Assembly (NCBI GenBank): GCA_964494385.1
Contig: CAZBSE010000001.1
Coordinates: forward strand, 33,678-97,677
Direction of reading: 5' to 3'
Source of the DNA: CAZBSE01 sp964494385
Lineage (GTDB): Bacteria; Actinomycetota; Humimicrobiia; Humimicrobiales; Humimicrobiaceae
DNA length: 64,000 nucleotides
The translations under genes and the position numbers were made by a program. This document shows, one piece after another, positions 9,513 through 18,295 of the stretch (the first letter of the stretch is position 1; each line of letters begins with the position of its first letter). Below the pieces are notes generated by a model. The model was given only the letters and a program-made list of their open reading frames with translations, made no database searches and was not told where the DNA came from.

Positions 9513-10382
9513 TTAAATTCTTTCAATAAATTTTTCCTTAAAAACTTTGAAAAACATATCTTTGCTAAAAGATATAATTTTTAACTTTAATCTCGATTTT
9601 TTCACCCTGAATATATAATCTTCTCTGATATTTAAAGATTTTATTTTACCGTCAATCCCAACACTATCTTTATTGTTTTTCGAATTTACCTTTATTTCCA
9701 GATTGTTATCAGGACTTAAAATTATACTCCTGCTTAACAGTGTATGGGGACATATAGGAGTTATTATTATTACCTCACTTTTGGGCTCCACAATCGGTCC
9801 TCCTGCGGAAAGAGAATAAGCCGTAGAACCTGTGGGGGTAGAAATTATTATTCCGTCCGCATCAAAACTTTTTATTGATATTCCATTTACCATTATTTCA
9901 AATTTTATTATTTTTCCAAGCATTGTTCTGGTTATGGTAAATTCATTTAATGCTATGTGGTATAAGCCTAAATTATCTATTATTTTCTTACCCTTGAAGA
10001 ATCTTCCTTCCAGAAGCATCCTCTCTTCTATATCGTAACTTCCTTTTAAAACATTGTCTATAGCACAGTAAATGTTTTTGGTGTCAACAGCGGTTAAGAA
10101 TCCAAGGTTTCCTACGTTAATCCCCATTACTGGAATCTCATGCTCAAAACAGTACCTCGAAGCCCTTAAAAACGTCCCATCTCCCCCAACCGATATTATC
10201 ATCTCACTTCTTGAACTAAACTCTTTTTCGGAAACAGAAGGAAGAGAATATTTCTCCGGTATTTTATCAATATCCATAAGAAGAACCTTGATATTTTTAT
10301 CGGTCAGGTATTCATATATCTTAATAGCAATCTTAATTGCTTCTTTTTTCTCATTATTAGTAACTATGCCAATATTTTTCAT
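9513..10382 (-). CDS. nadK: NAD kinase
   Basis: A 289-residue kinase phosphorylating NAD to NADP. The GGDGT motif is at residues 66-70, followed by the conserved NVGNLGFL segment and the substrate-binding region TGSTAYSLSAGGPIV. Translation starts at an ATGA overlap with tlyA, with a GGCGG-like ribosome site in the tlyA end. The tlyA-nadK-recN order is conserved in many Gram-positive lineages. Confidence 0.96.
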   Translation of the reverse strand: MKNIGIVTNNEKKEAIKIAIKIYEYLTDKNIKVLLMDIDKIPEKYSLPSVSEKEFSSRSEMIISVGGDGTFLRASRYCFEHEIPVMGINVGNLGFLTAVDTKNIYCAIDNVLKGSYDIEERMLLEGRFFKGKKIIDNLGLYHIALNEFTITRTMLGKIIKFEIMVNGISIKSFDADGIIISTPTGSTAYSLSAGGPIVEPKSEVIIITPICPHTLLSRSIILSPDNNLEIKVNSKNNKDSVGIDGKIKSLNIREDYIFRVKKSRLKLKIISFSKDMFFKVFKEKFIERI

Positions 10383-11212
10383 TCTATTACCGCCTGTTTA
10401 TGATTAAAGTAAATATGAGCATTACTTACAGTGTTTTTAATTATTTTATCATAATTTATTACAGATTTAGCTTGTTCAGAACATTTTTCCAAAAAAATCC
10501 AGAACTCAATATTACCTTTAGAGCCCTTTAACTTAGAAAAAGTAAAGTTACAAATTCTTACCGGGTAATTCTCAATGAATTTAGCCATATCCAATAATAC
10601 CTTTAAATGAAGCTTCCTGTCTCTAATTATACCTTTACTTTCAACCTCTTTTTTTTTTAATTCAAATTGTGGTTTTATCAGCAGCAGTATTTCGCCATTT
10701 TCTTTTGTAAGTTCCAATATTTTACCGAATATTTTTTTAATGGAAATAAATGATACATCTACTACCGTAAAATCCGAAACAAAAGGAACTCTGCTTGTAT
10801 CAAAATGGCGTACATTTGTCCTTTCAAAAAGAATTATATGTGGTGAATTTCTTAATTCCCAGCATAACTGGCCGTACCCAACATCAATATCTATTATTTT
10901 ATCTGCTCCGTTCTTTAATAAAAAATCAGTAAATCCTCCTGTTGACGAACCAATATCCACTGCCTTCTTCCCTTTAATACATAGCTTTAAATCCTTAAAC
11001 GCTCTTTCTAATTTTAGACCTCCTCTGGAAACATACTGGTTCTTTGGAATTATTTCTATTTCTGAATTTAAATCCACAGACATACCAGGCTTATCCATAA
11101 CTTTACCATTAACTTTTACTCTCCCTTCCAGAATCAGCGAGTATGCGGCTCTCTCTGTTTTAGACAGTTTTCTTTTTAAAAGAACAGTTATTATTTTACA
11201 CTTATTGTTAAT
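10379..11212 (-). CDS. tlyA: TlyA family rRNA methyltransferase with S4 domain, probable ATT start
   Basis: TlyA-type 16S/23S rRNA 2'-O-methyltransferase (in some lineages described as hemolysin A). The C-terminal Rossmann domain has DIGSSTGGFTDFLL for SAM. The first ATG, at 11098, would give 239 residues and cut off the S4 RNA-binding domain. Upstream, however, the same frame stays open and encodes a normal S4 domain (ITVLLKRKLSKTERAAYS, then LILEGRVKVNGKV). No ATG, GTG or TTG exists in that stretch, so I place the start at ATT 11210-11212, after an AAAGG, giving 277 residues, normal for the family. Start choice is inference; the in-frame S4 coding is seen directly. Confidence 0.8.
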   Translation of the reverse strand: MNNKCKIITVLLKRKLSKTERAAYSLILEGRVKVNGKVMDKPGMSVDLNSEIEIIPKNQYVSRGGLKLERAFKDLKLCIKGKKAVDIGSSTGGFTDFLLKNGADKIIDIDVGYGQLCWELRNSPHIILFERTNVRHFDTSRVPFVSDFTVVDVSFISIKKIFGKILELTKENGEILLLIKPQFELKKKEVESKGIIRDRKLHLKVLLDMAKFIENYPVRICNFTFSKLKGSKGNIEFWIFLEKCSEQAKSVINYDKIIKNTVSNAHIYFNHKQAVIE

Positions 11213-11217
11213 ATTTA

Positions 11218-12126
11218 TTATACCTTTCTTAATAGTAAAAATCTTGCTATATCAACCAGCCATTTATATTCAATATCCATACTTTTTATTACATCTATAG
11301 CTTTTTCAATTTTTTCTTCAGCAATTTTTTTTGACCTTGAAACTCCCCATATATGAGGAAAGGTATTCTTTTTTTGTAAGACATCTTTCCCTACTGTCTT
11401 TCCTGCCATACGTTTATTTGAAGTTATATCAAGAATATCATCTGTTATCTGAAAAGCCAGTCCTAAATTTTTTGAATATTCGGTTAATTTCTTTAATACA
11501 TCCATACCTGCGCCGCATAAAACAGCTGCACACCTTACAGATGCAGTTATCAATTTCCCTGTTTTATTTGTATGCATGTACTCCAATCTATGACTGCTTA
11601 TTTTTTTACCTGTAAAATATACATCTATTATCTGGCCGGCAACCATACCGCAGGCACCAGTTGCATCAGTAATCTCACCGATAACCTTAACTTTTTTTTC
11701 ATAATCTGAATTTTGATATTTTATTATTATACTAAAAGCTTCCGCAAATAGGGCATCTCCGGTCAATATGGCTATATCTTCACCAAATTTTTTATGACAG
11801 GTAAGTTTCCCCCTTCTCATATCATCATTATCCATGGAAGGAAGATCGTCATGTATCAGTGAGTAGGTATGTATAAATTCTATGGCACAGGCAGTAGGCA
11901 GCACCATCCTGTAATCTTTACCCATACTCTTTGCAGTCAGAAGACACAATATGGGCCTGAATCTTTTCCCTCCGTTTTCTATGCTGTAATTAATTGATTT
12001 CTGTAAAATTGAGGGACACTCGTTATATTTTTTAATATAGTATCCCAGCCTTTTATTTACTTCTTTTAATAAAAAACCAGGATACAGCCTATTTACTCCC
12101 GGATTATATTTCTTTGAATCAACCAT
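11218..12126 (-). CDS. ispA: Polyprenyl (farnesyl/geranylgeranyl) diphosphate synthase
   Basis: A 302-residue trans-isoprenyl diphosphate synthase making short-chain prenyl diphosphates from IPP and DMAPP. The first aspartate-rich motif is DDLPSMDNDD followed by MRRG, and the second is DDILD. The GGKRFRP segment binds the pyrophosphate. Product chain length cannot be read reliably; the short-chain FPP/GGPP type is most likely. It ends six bases before the proposed tlyA start. Confidence 0.9.
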   Translation of the reverse strand: MVDSKKYNPGVNRLYPGFLLKEVNKRLGYYIKKYNECPSILQKSINYSIENGGKRFRPILCLLTAKSMGKDYRMVLPTACAIEFIHTYSLIHDDLPSMDNDDMRRGKLTCHKKFGEDIAILTGDALFAEAFSIIIKYQNSDYEKKVKVIGEITDATGACGMVAGQIIDVYFTGKKISSHRLEYMHTNKTGKLITASVRCAAVLCGAGMDVLKKLTEYSKNLGLAFQITDDILDITSNKRMAGKTVGKDVLQKKNTFPHIWGVSRSKKIAEEKIEKAIDVIKSMDIEYKWLVDIARFLLLRKV

Positions 12127-12150
12127 ATTTACAGCTTAACAGTAATAATT

Positions 12151-12558
12151 CTAATTATTTATATCGCTTAAAATTTTTCCCAGAACACCGTTTACAAACT
12201 TTGGCGTATCTTCTTTTTGCCCCATGCTTTTCGCAATTTCAATGGCTTCGTCTACCGATACTTTCAATGGTATATCATCCTCATACAGCATTTCATAAAT
12301 TGCTATTCTCAGAATATTTCTGTCAATAATTGCTATTCTTTCAAGAGTCCAGTTCTCTACAACGTTTTTTATAATCTGGTCAATTCTTTCCTTGTATTTA
12401 CTCACTCCTTTAACAAGTTTTAAAGTAAATTCGTCATATTCCCTGCCTGCCAGTAAATTATTATTTATTATATCTATTATATTTTTATCCAGTAAATCTT
12501 TCTGATACAGAAGGATCACTGCATTCTCTCTGCTTTTTCTTCTTGTTATTTTAGGCAT
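12151..12558 (-). CDS. nusB: Transcription antitermination factor NusB
   Basis: A 135-residue all-helical RNA-binding protein of the rRNA antitermination complex. RRKSRENAVILLYQ at the N-terminus and the region SVDEAIEIAKS...KFVNGVLGKI at the C-terminus match NusB. The length is normal. It follows efp by about 25 bases, as in Actinobacteria and Firmicutes (efp-nusB). Confidence 0.95.
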   Translation of the reverse strand: MPKITRRKSRENAVILLYQKDLLDKNIIDIINNNLLAGREYDEFTLKLVKGVSKYKERIDQIIKNVVENWTLERIAIIDRNILRIAIYEMLYEDDIPLKVSVDEAIEIAKSMGQKEDTPKFVNGVLGKILSDINN

Positions 12559-12582
12559 ATTGATAAAAATTATAAGATTTTA

Positions 12583-13143
12583 TCAGGCACCTTTCCGTGT
12601 TATATATTCGCCTGTCCTGGTATCTATTTTTATGGTATCGCCCACATTAATAAATAGGGGAACCTGTATTTTTGCGCCTGTTTCTATTTCAGCAGGCTTA
12701 TAACTTGAACTCACGGAATCGCCTTTTATCCCCGGCTCCGTTTTAATAACCTTTACCTCGATAAAAATAGGAAGTTCAATTGATACAGGTTTACCTTTAT
12801 AAAAAATAACTTCAATTTCTATATTTTCTAACAAATAATCTTTTTTTTCATCAATAATAATTTTATTCAATTGAATCTGCTCATAAGATTTGGTGTCCAT
12901 GAAATTATAATACTCATCTTTATATAGAAACTGCATTTTTCTGGTTTCAAGTATTGCCTGCTCCATTTTTTCACCGGCCCTAAAAGTTTTATCAATAATG
13001 GCTCCCGTGCTTAAGTCTTTCAACTTGGTCCTGACGAAAGCACCGCCTTTCCCCGGCTTAACATGCTGAAAATATAATATTTTGTAAAGAAAGTTTTTAT
13101 ATATTATAGTCAATCCGTTCTTGAAATCACTTGTACTTATCAT
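12583..13143 (-). CDS. efp: Translation elongation factor P
   Basis: A 186-residue EF-P, which relieves ribosome stalling at polyproline stretches. Three OB-like domains are expected; the tip loop PGKGGAF carries Lys32, the equivalent of the residue modified in some bacteria. The open frame extends 16 codons further, but ATG 13143 is chosen because AAGGAAG precedes it and MISTSDFKNG is the conserved EF-P start. No EF-P modification enzyme gene is in the window. Confidence 0.95.
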   Translation of the reverse strand: MISTSDFKNGLTIIYKNFLYKILYFQHVKPGKGGAFVRTKLKDLSTGAIIDKTFRAGEKMEQAILETRKMQFLYKDEYYNFMDTKSYEQIQLNKIIIDEKKDYLLENIEIEVIFYKGKPVSIELPIFIEVKVIKTEPGIKGDSVSSSYKPAEIETGAKIQVPLFINVGDTIKIDTRTGEYITRKGA

Positions 13144-13174
13144 ATTTTGTCTTCCTTTTTTGTAATCTGATATA

Positions 13175-14287
13175 TTAACCCAGAACAACAAAATTTTTCG
13201 TGGAACTATAAAGCACTTCGCATTTGTTTTTATCTACTACTACCATATCCTCTATTCTTATACCGCCAATATTCTCTATATATATACCAGGCTCTATGGT
13301 TATTACCATATTCTTTTTTAAAGTCGTTCTGCTTCTGCTGTTAACTACCGGTTGTTCGTGTACTTCCAATCCGACACCATGGCCAAGCCCATGTCCAAAA
13401 TTATTTCCATATCCTTTGGAAGCTATATATCCCCTTGCTATCTTATCAAGATGGCTGCAGCTTATACCTTCCCTGCAATTTTTAATTGCCAGTAACTGTG
13501 CCTTTAAAACTATATCATAAATTTTTTTAAATTCATTATAGATTTTGCCATTTCTTAAAAAAATCGTTCTTGTTATATCGGAACAATAATTTTTAAATCT
13601 GCACCCGAAATCCATAACTACGGGTCCGTCAATCAATTTTAACTTTCCTGGTAAATAATGAGGCATAGATGAATTTTTTCCACCTGCAACTATTGTGTCA
13701 AATGATCTCCCATCTGAACCATTCTTTATAAAAAGTTCTTCAATCTTATATGCCAGTTCTATTTCCGATAATTTATTTATATTATAACCGCTTGAATTTA
13801 TTAAACTATTAAAAACTTTATCAGTGATCCGGCACACATCTCTAATTTTATTTATCTCTGTTTTGTCCTTAACTTCCCTTAATTTTTCAACTATTCCATC
13901 GATATTTATCAATTTTTTATTTTGTTTGGATAATATCTTTTCTAATTTGCAAAAATCAGAAAAATTGATATTCATACCTTCAAATCCAAGAAGTCTTGAA
14001 TAATAATTTTCTAAAATTTCCGCAAGAGTTTTAAATTTATCTTTCCGGCAGCAGATAATATTTATGTTTTTATTTTTAATGGATTTTCTGGATTGTTCCA
14101 GGTAAATTAAATTGACTAAAAGATGGAGCCTATCATCTGTAATCAGCAACAAGCTTCCCGAATCTTTTCCGTAGAAACCTGTTAGATATAAAATATTCTG
14201 GTCTCTGGTTACCAAAAAATTTTGAATTTTTCTTACATCTAAAAGACTTTTTAACTTTTTAATTCTGGAGCTATATAATTCAAACAA
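13175..14287 (-). CDS. pepQ: M24 family Xaa-Pro aminopeptidase/dipeptidase
   Basis: A 370-residue pita-bread metallopeptidase. Metal ligands are visible as Asp in MDFGC, Asp in SDITRT, His in FGHGLGHGVG, Glu in TIEPGIY and Glu in RIEDM. The N-terminal creatinase-like domain covers about 1-125. The start is TTG 14287 with a weak upstream site. Proline-peptidase genes lie directly upstream of efp in many Gram-positives, as here. Confidence 0.9.
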   Translation of the reverse strand: MFELYSSRIKKLKSLLDVRKIQNFLVTRDQNILYLTGFYGKDSGSLLLITDDRLHLLVNLIYLEQSRKSIKNKNINIICCRKDKFKTLAEILENYYSRLLGFEGMNINFSDFCKLEKILSKQNKKLINIDGIVEKLREVKDKTEINKIRDVCRITDKVFNSLINSSGYNINKLSEIELAYKIEELFIKNGSDGRSFDTIVAGGKNSSMPHYLPGKLKLIDGPVVMDFGCRFKNYCSDITRTIFLRNGKIYNEFKKIYDIVLKAQLLAIKNCREGISCSHLDKIARGYIASKGYGNNFGHGLGHGVGLEVHEQPVVNSRSRTTLKKNMVITIEPGIYIENIGGIRIEDMVVVDKNKCEVLYSSTKNFVVLG

Positions 14288-14332
14288 TTTTACTTTAATT
14301 TTTTCTAGTACGCCTTATATTCAAATATTATA

Positions 14333-15928
14333 TTAATTAACTATTTCCTGCCATTCTCCCCTTGTTATGGTAGTTTCTCCACTGCCGGAATAGCTCGTGG
14401 GCATTTCCTCTGGTAAATATTCTGAAATACCATCCTCGTAGCAGACTTTAGTAAAAGAAGTATTAATATCAAGAATTCCTCCGGCAATTAGCGTTCCCCT
14501 TACCACACCTTTAGTTATTTTTATATTTCCTTTTGCAAGTGCGACCATATACGTAGTGGGACTACCGCAGCTGGGAGGTTGAACCCAATAATCTCGCCAG
14601 ATGTCGGATTCAATTTTTCCATTTGATAAAAATATTAACAAAGCATTTTCCGGGAAATCATTTGTATTTATAGGTATAAGTTTCGTAAGAGTCTTGATAT
14701 CTCCGGTAGTATATATAATACCTTTTCCCCTGTAATATATTTCATTGGTACTGGGTCCGCCAATGCTGGGAATCCACCATTCTTCAATTCCTACTTGAAG
14801 ATTACCGTTTATGATGACATTACCGTGAACTTCCAGAATGTAATTTCCACCTTCTTTTACAAAGCTTAAGCTATTTCCTCCAAAATCATTGTAATTATAT
14901 GGAACATTTCGGTCATCAAATGTTAAATTACTATCAATAATTAATGCAGATCCCTGAACATCTGACCAATATCCGTCTATCAAATCAGCTACATTATATT
15001 GAGGATCGACAAAAGTATATGTAAGACTGTCATTTCGATCAGCATATATCGGCGCCCATGGATTAGACGGCCAGGGTGTAATTGTTCCATTGCATGATAA
15101 AATTAATTCTCTTCCCAGTTCCCCTATTCTTGCACTTCCGCTCATATTAATGTCACCCATTACAATCATGGGACTAATCAGGTTCTCGTCTATATAGGTT
15201 CCGCCGGACATTGTTAAACTGCCTGCTATGTTAACCTGGCTTCCTTCTATTTTTGCGCTTCCTTCCATTACCACATTTCCTCCAACAGAAAGAGTATCCG
15301 GGTTTATAATTGTTGCATCACCTGACATATATAGATTTCCTTTAATAACTACCGGTCCCGGATTAGATTGCTGTGATATAAATGAACCTGCAGTAAGATT
15401 AAGATTTCCTTCCGTGTAAAAAGGACCGTCTAAAGGTTCATAATTACCGCCAAAAGTTGTTGATTGCGCCGTATATACATAATCATAAATATCAAGTGCC
15501 GGACCTGACTGCATAATATTTATACTTGTTTGAATTGTTCTTTCGGTTCCGCTTTTATCAATTCCTTTGGATGTTACATTGTACCAGGACAATTCTTCAC
15601 CGCTGTGAAACTCGTAATTAACCATAAAACTACCCTGTACTTCCCCGCCGTCTTCTATTTCTACAGTATATGGACTCGATGGAAGAGAAGTGCCTTCATT
15701 ATAATATTTGTCTATATTCGAGAACATGCTGGATATACCCGCTTCAGCAAAGTTTAATGCTTTTAATTTTTCCTTATCAAGTTCCGTAAAACCAATATCA
15801 CGAAAGATATACCCGACCATAGCAGTAGTCAATAAAATCACTGCCAGACCCATTATCAACACAAGGATTGATATATTGGCTCTTTTCTCTCTTTTAAAAT
15901 TTAATATTTTTTTTATTATACTTCTCAT
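14333..15928 (-). CDS. PilX-like minor pilus protein with polymer-forming repeat region
   Basis: A 531-residue protein with one N-terminal membrane helix (about 18-42) followed by the ALNFAEAGI box characteristic of PilX/PulK-type minor pilins; no G|FxxxE cleavage site is visible. The middle (about 160-300) has repeated VVIKGNLYMSG, SVGGNVVMEG and NIAGSLTMSG units, suggesting a right-handed beta-helix like bactofilins. The C-terminus resembles surface-exposed pilus tip proteins only in composition. It is the last gene of a pilV-pilW-pilX-like set, so a role in type IV pilus assembly is inferred. Confidence 0.68.
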   Translation of the reverse strand: MRSIIKKILNFKREKRANISILVLIMGLAVILLTTAMVGYIFRDIGFTELDKEKLKALNFAEAGISSMFSNIDKYYNEGTSLPSSPYTVEIEDGGEVQGSFMVNYEFHSGEELSWYNVTSKGIDKSGTERTIQTSINIMQSGPALDIYDYVYTAQSTTFGGNYEPLDGPFYTEGNLNLTAGSFISQQSNPGPVVIKGNLYMSGDATIINPDTLSVGGNVVMEGSAKIEGSQVNIAGSLTMSGGTYIDENLISPMIVMGDINMSGSARIGELGRELILSCNGTITPWPSNPWAPIYADRNDSLTYTFVDPQYNVADLIDGYWSDVQGSALIIDSNLTFDDRNVPYNYNDFGGNSLSFVKEGGNYILEVHGNVIINGNLQVGIEEWWIPSIGGPSTNEIYYRGKGIIYTTGDIKTLTKLIPINTNDFPENALLIFLSNGKIESDIWRDYWVQPPSCGSPTTYMVALAKGNIKITKGVVRGTLIAGGILDINTSFTKVCYEDGISEYLPEEMPTSYSGSGETTITRGEWQEIVN

Positions 15929-15941
15929 TTTTAAAAATCTG

Positions 15942-16523
15942 CTAGATCCTGTTTCTTAAAGTAATAGATGTCTTTAAATCCATGGTCCTGTTACTCTCTG
16001 TTCCTCCCTGGTCAATATTTATATTAATTTCAATTATTTTTATATTACCTAATTCTTCTTCACTCACCGTAGCCATTCCACCTTCGGGTATATTTACCCC
16101 GGTATAATAGGTAAATATATTTATATTAACTATTTTACTCACAACCAGACTTGCACCCCCGCCATCTACTTCCCTGTAAAGATTATAATATCCTTCTTCT
16201 GCTGAAAGATAATACTCCAAAACCTCATATCCTTCATCATCGTCCACATTGCTTCTAAAAGTAATGTCGTCAGCTTCAGCACTACTTATATCAATGATTT
16301 CTCTTAAATCTTTACTTACCCTATACATTGCAGTTTTAGAATCTATTACTGAAGTAGTTACATCAACAACTTCTCTTGAAGTGTTTATGGAAAGAATATA
16401 CGCACCTGAAATTATACTTACTATTATAACAATCAGCAATACTACAAGCAGCAGCTCAACCAGTGAAAAACCTTTAGAATCTTTTATTCTTTTAATGAGT
16501 AGTGACTTCATTGCTTGGATCAC
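15942..16523 (-). CDS. PilW-like type IV prepilin
   Basis: A 193-residue protein with a class III signal peptide: SKG|FSLVELL gives cleavage after Gly18 and Glu at mature position 5, followed by a hydrophobic stalk helix to about residue 45. The rest is an extracytoplasmic globular domain without a recognised fold. It fits the PilW/PulJ minor pilins. The start is either GTG 16523 or ATG 16511; both overlap the end of the FN3-pilin gene, so coupling is likely. Confidence 0.78.
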   Translation of the reverse strand: MIQAMKSLLIKRIKDSKGFSLVELLLVVLLIVIIVSIISGAYILSINTSREVVDVTTSVIDSKTAMYRVSKDLREIIDISSAEADDITFRSNVDDDEGYEVLEYYLSAEEGYYNLYREVDGGGASLVVSKIVNINIFTYYTGVNIPEGGMATVSEEELGNIKIIEININIDQGGTESNRTMDLKTSITLRNRI

Positions 16524-17769
16524 TTTCTATCCCGCCCTCATAAATAGCTGTTACGTAAAAAGTATAATTACTATACCCTATTCTATTGCTGTAATATGTG
16601 TTTGCAGTTCTACCTATTTCTATACCGTTTCTATATACTGCATATTCGGTAACTACCAGTTCGGTATCCGGAGCATCCCATGCAATATATACTGTTCTTG
16701 TATAACCCCATCCATAATACCACGTAATACGAAGATTCCGGGGCGGTGGATATACGGCTTCACTTTCAGTAGTTACAGTATTGCTTTGATCACCTTCTAT
16801 GCCGCCCTCATAAATAGCTGTTACGTAAAAAGTATAGTTACTGGTTCCAATCGTATTCTGATAATTTGTGTCAGCGGTTCTACCTATTTCCACGTCGTCT
16901 CTATATACCGCATATTCAGTAACTGTCAACTCGGTATCAGGAGCATCCCATGCCAGATATACTGTTCTTCCGGAACCTTCCCCTGAGTATCCTGTGATAT
17001 TAAGATTCCGGGGTGGTAGATATTCCAATACAATTTCAGTAGTTACCGTATTACTTGAACTGCTTTCTGTTTCATCATCATATAGTGCCGTTACGTAATA
17101 ACTATAAACTTCATTATCTCCGGGTTCATCGATAAAGAATAATAATCCTGAAGAAGCAGCGGTTCCTATAAAATTCCCATCTCTGTAAATCTTATATTCA
17201 TCTATCTCAAGCTCTGTATCGGGTGCTTCCCATATTAGTTTAATATCTCTTTCGCTGCCGGAGCCTGAATCATAGTCTATAACCAGATTTACAGGTACCG
17301 GATGCCCAACAGGTCCTTCTCCCTGACTCCCTAAAGGATACATCTGCGTAATTACATTTATCGGTTCCTTCATAGGGTCCTTAAAGATGGTTATTTTCAG
17401 CTGCTTGTAATCACTATCCCCCTCATATACCGGAATGATTTCGTAACTTATATCATATCCATCTTCAATCAGAACAGGATTATCTAATCCCCAGTTAGGA
17501 TTCTCTGAAGTAAAATCAATATCTTCATAAGCCATCGCCCTTATAATCTCAAGTTTCTCACTGGCAATTGCCTGAGCTTTTGTTTTTGCTCTGTTTATTT
17601 TTAATGTATCAACGGATACTATGGTGCCTCTTACCAGGACTAATGTAATAATGGATAATATAAGAAAAGCTACTACTACCTCTACAAGAGCCATCCCGTC
17701 TTGTTTCTTTAAATTTAATTTTTTTTTATTAGAACATTTATAAATGAAACGATAAAATTTATTTAACAT
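16492..17769 (-). CDS. PilV-like type IV prepilin fused to three fibronectin type III domains
   Basis: A 425-residue protein. KKQDG|MALVEVVVAF is a class III prepilin signal: cleavage after Gly25 with Glu at mature position 5, then a hydrophobic stalk to about 46. A pilin-like region follows (about 50-150), then three FN3 repeats at roughly 157-245, 251-335 and 341-425, each with the WxAPDTEL...EYxxYRxxxxIG...Y.FYVTAIY pattern. Repeats 2 and 3 are nearly identical in protein and DNA. PilV-type minor pilins usually lack such modules; the FN3 array would be displayed on the pilus. Function (adhesion or tip exposure) is inference. Confidence 0.82.
   Translation of the reverse strand: MLNKFYRFIYKCSNKKKLNLKKQDGMALVEVVVAFLILSIITLVLVRGTIVSVDTLKINRAKTKAQAIASEKLEIIRAMAYEDIDFTSENPNWGLDNPVLIEDGYDISYEIIPVYEGDSDYKQLKITIFKDPMKEPINVITQMYPLGSQGEGPVGHPVPVNLVIDYDSGSGSERDIKLIWEAPDTELEIDEYKIYRDGNFIGTAASSGLLFFIDEPGDNEVYSYYVTALYDDETESSSSNTVTTEIVLEYLPPRNLNITGYSGEGSGRTVYLAWDAPDTELTVTEYAVYRDDVEIGRTADTNYQNTIGTSNYTFYVTAIYEGGIEGDQSNTVTTESEAVYPPPRNLRITWYYGWGYTRTVYIAWDAPDTELVVTEYAVYRNGIEIGRTANTYYSNRIGYSNYTFYVTAIYEGGIESDPSNEVTTH
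16495..17035 (-). repeat. Tandem 270-bp direct repeat encoding FN3 domains 2 and 3
   Basis: Two copies of a 270-base unit (90 codons) lie head to tail inside the PilV-like gene. The block beginning taaatagctg occurs at 16541 and again at 16811 with long near-identical flanks. The first FN3 unit (about 17035-17300) is more diverged. High DNA identity between the two copies suggests a recent duplication or gene conversion. Confidence 0.8.
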
Positions 17770-17779
17770 TTTCCTGTAT

Positions 17780-18211
17780 TTATTTTATGCATTCAATAAT
17801 ATATTTTACAGCTATCTTGTATACATCTAGTCCAAACCCAACAATAATTCCCAATGATGCCGGGGATATTACTGATTTTGATCTCCAGAGTTCTCTTTTA
17901 TAAATATTGGAGATATGCACCTCTATTACTGGAATATTGCTTGCCAGTATGGCATCATGTATTCCATAGCTATAATGTGTGAGCGCACCAGGATTAATTA
18001 TTATGAAATCAATGGTTCCGATACATTTATGTATTTTATCAATGATTTCGCCTTCATGATTTGATTGAAAATAAGAAAGCTTGATTTTTCTCTCAGCTAT
18101 TTTATCCAGGTCTTTTTTGGCATCTTCAAAATTTCTTTTGCCGTATATTTTTTCTTCTCTGTTGCCTAATAAATTTAAATTGGGACCGTTAATTATTACT
18201 ACATTTTTCAT
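17780..18211 (-). CDS. aroQ: 3-dehydroquinate dehydratase, type II
   Basis: A 143-residue shikimate pathway enzyme converting 3-dehydroquinate to 3-dehydroshikimate. GPNLNLLGNRE...YG contains the flexible-loop Arg and catalytic Tyr, FQSNHEG, NPGALTHYS and IEVHISN are all present. The later loop KRELWRS replaces the commoner REEFRH, a tolerated variation. It closes the aroC-aroK-aroB-aroQ set, 84 bases after aroB. Confidence 0.94.
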   Translation of the reverse strand: MKNVVIINGPNLNLLGNREEKIYGKRNFEDAKKDLDKIAERKIKLSYFQSNHEGEIIDKIHKCIGTIDFIIINPGALTHYSYGIHDAILASNIPVIEVHISNIYKRELWRSKSVISPASLGIIVGFGLDVYKIAVKYIIECIK

Positions 18212-18295
18212 TTTAATTAAAATTATATATTTTTATAGAATATTTATTCTTTCATTAATAATTAATATTATATTTAATAATTATTTTATATATAT

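Noticed and set aside
10379..11098. TlyA starting at the ATG 11098
   Set aside because: It would remove the S4 domain that is plainly encoded in the same frame upstream.
16249..16986. A 245-residue plus-strand open frame opposite the FN3-pilin and PilW-like genes
   Set aside because: It is antisense to two well-supported prepilins and exists because the repeated FN3 DNA lacks stops on that strand; its composition matches no protein family.
16495..17035. CRISPR-like repeats
   Set aside because: The repeat unit is 270 bases, contiguous, in frame and encodes FN3 domains; there are no spacers.
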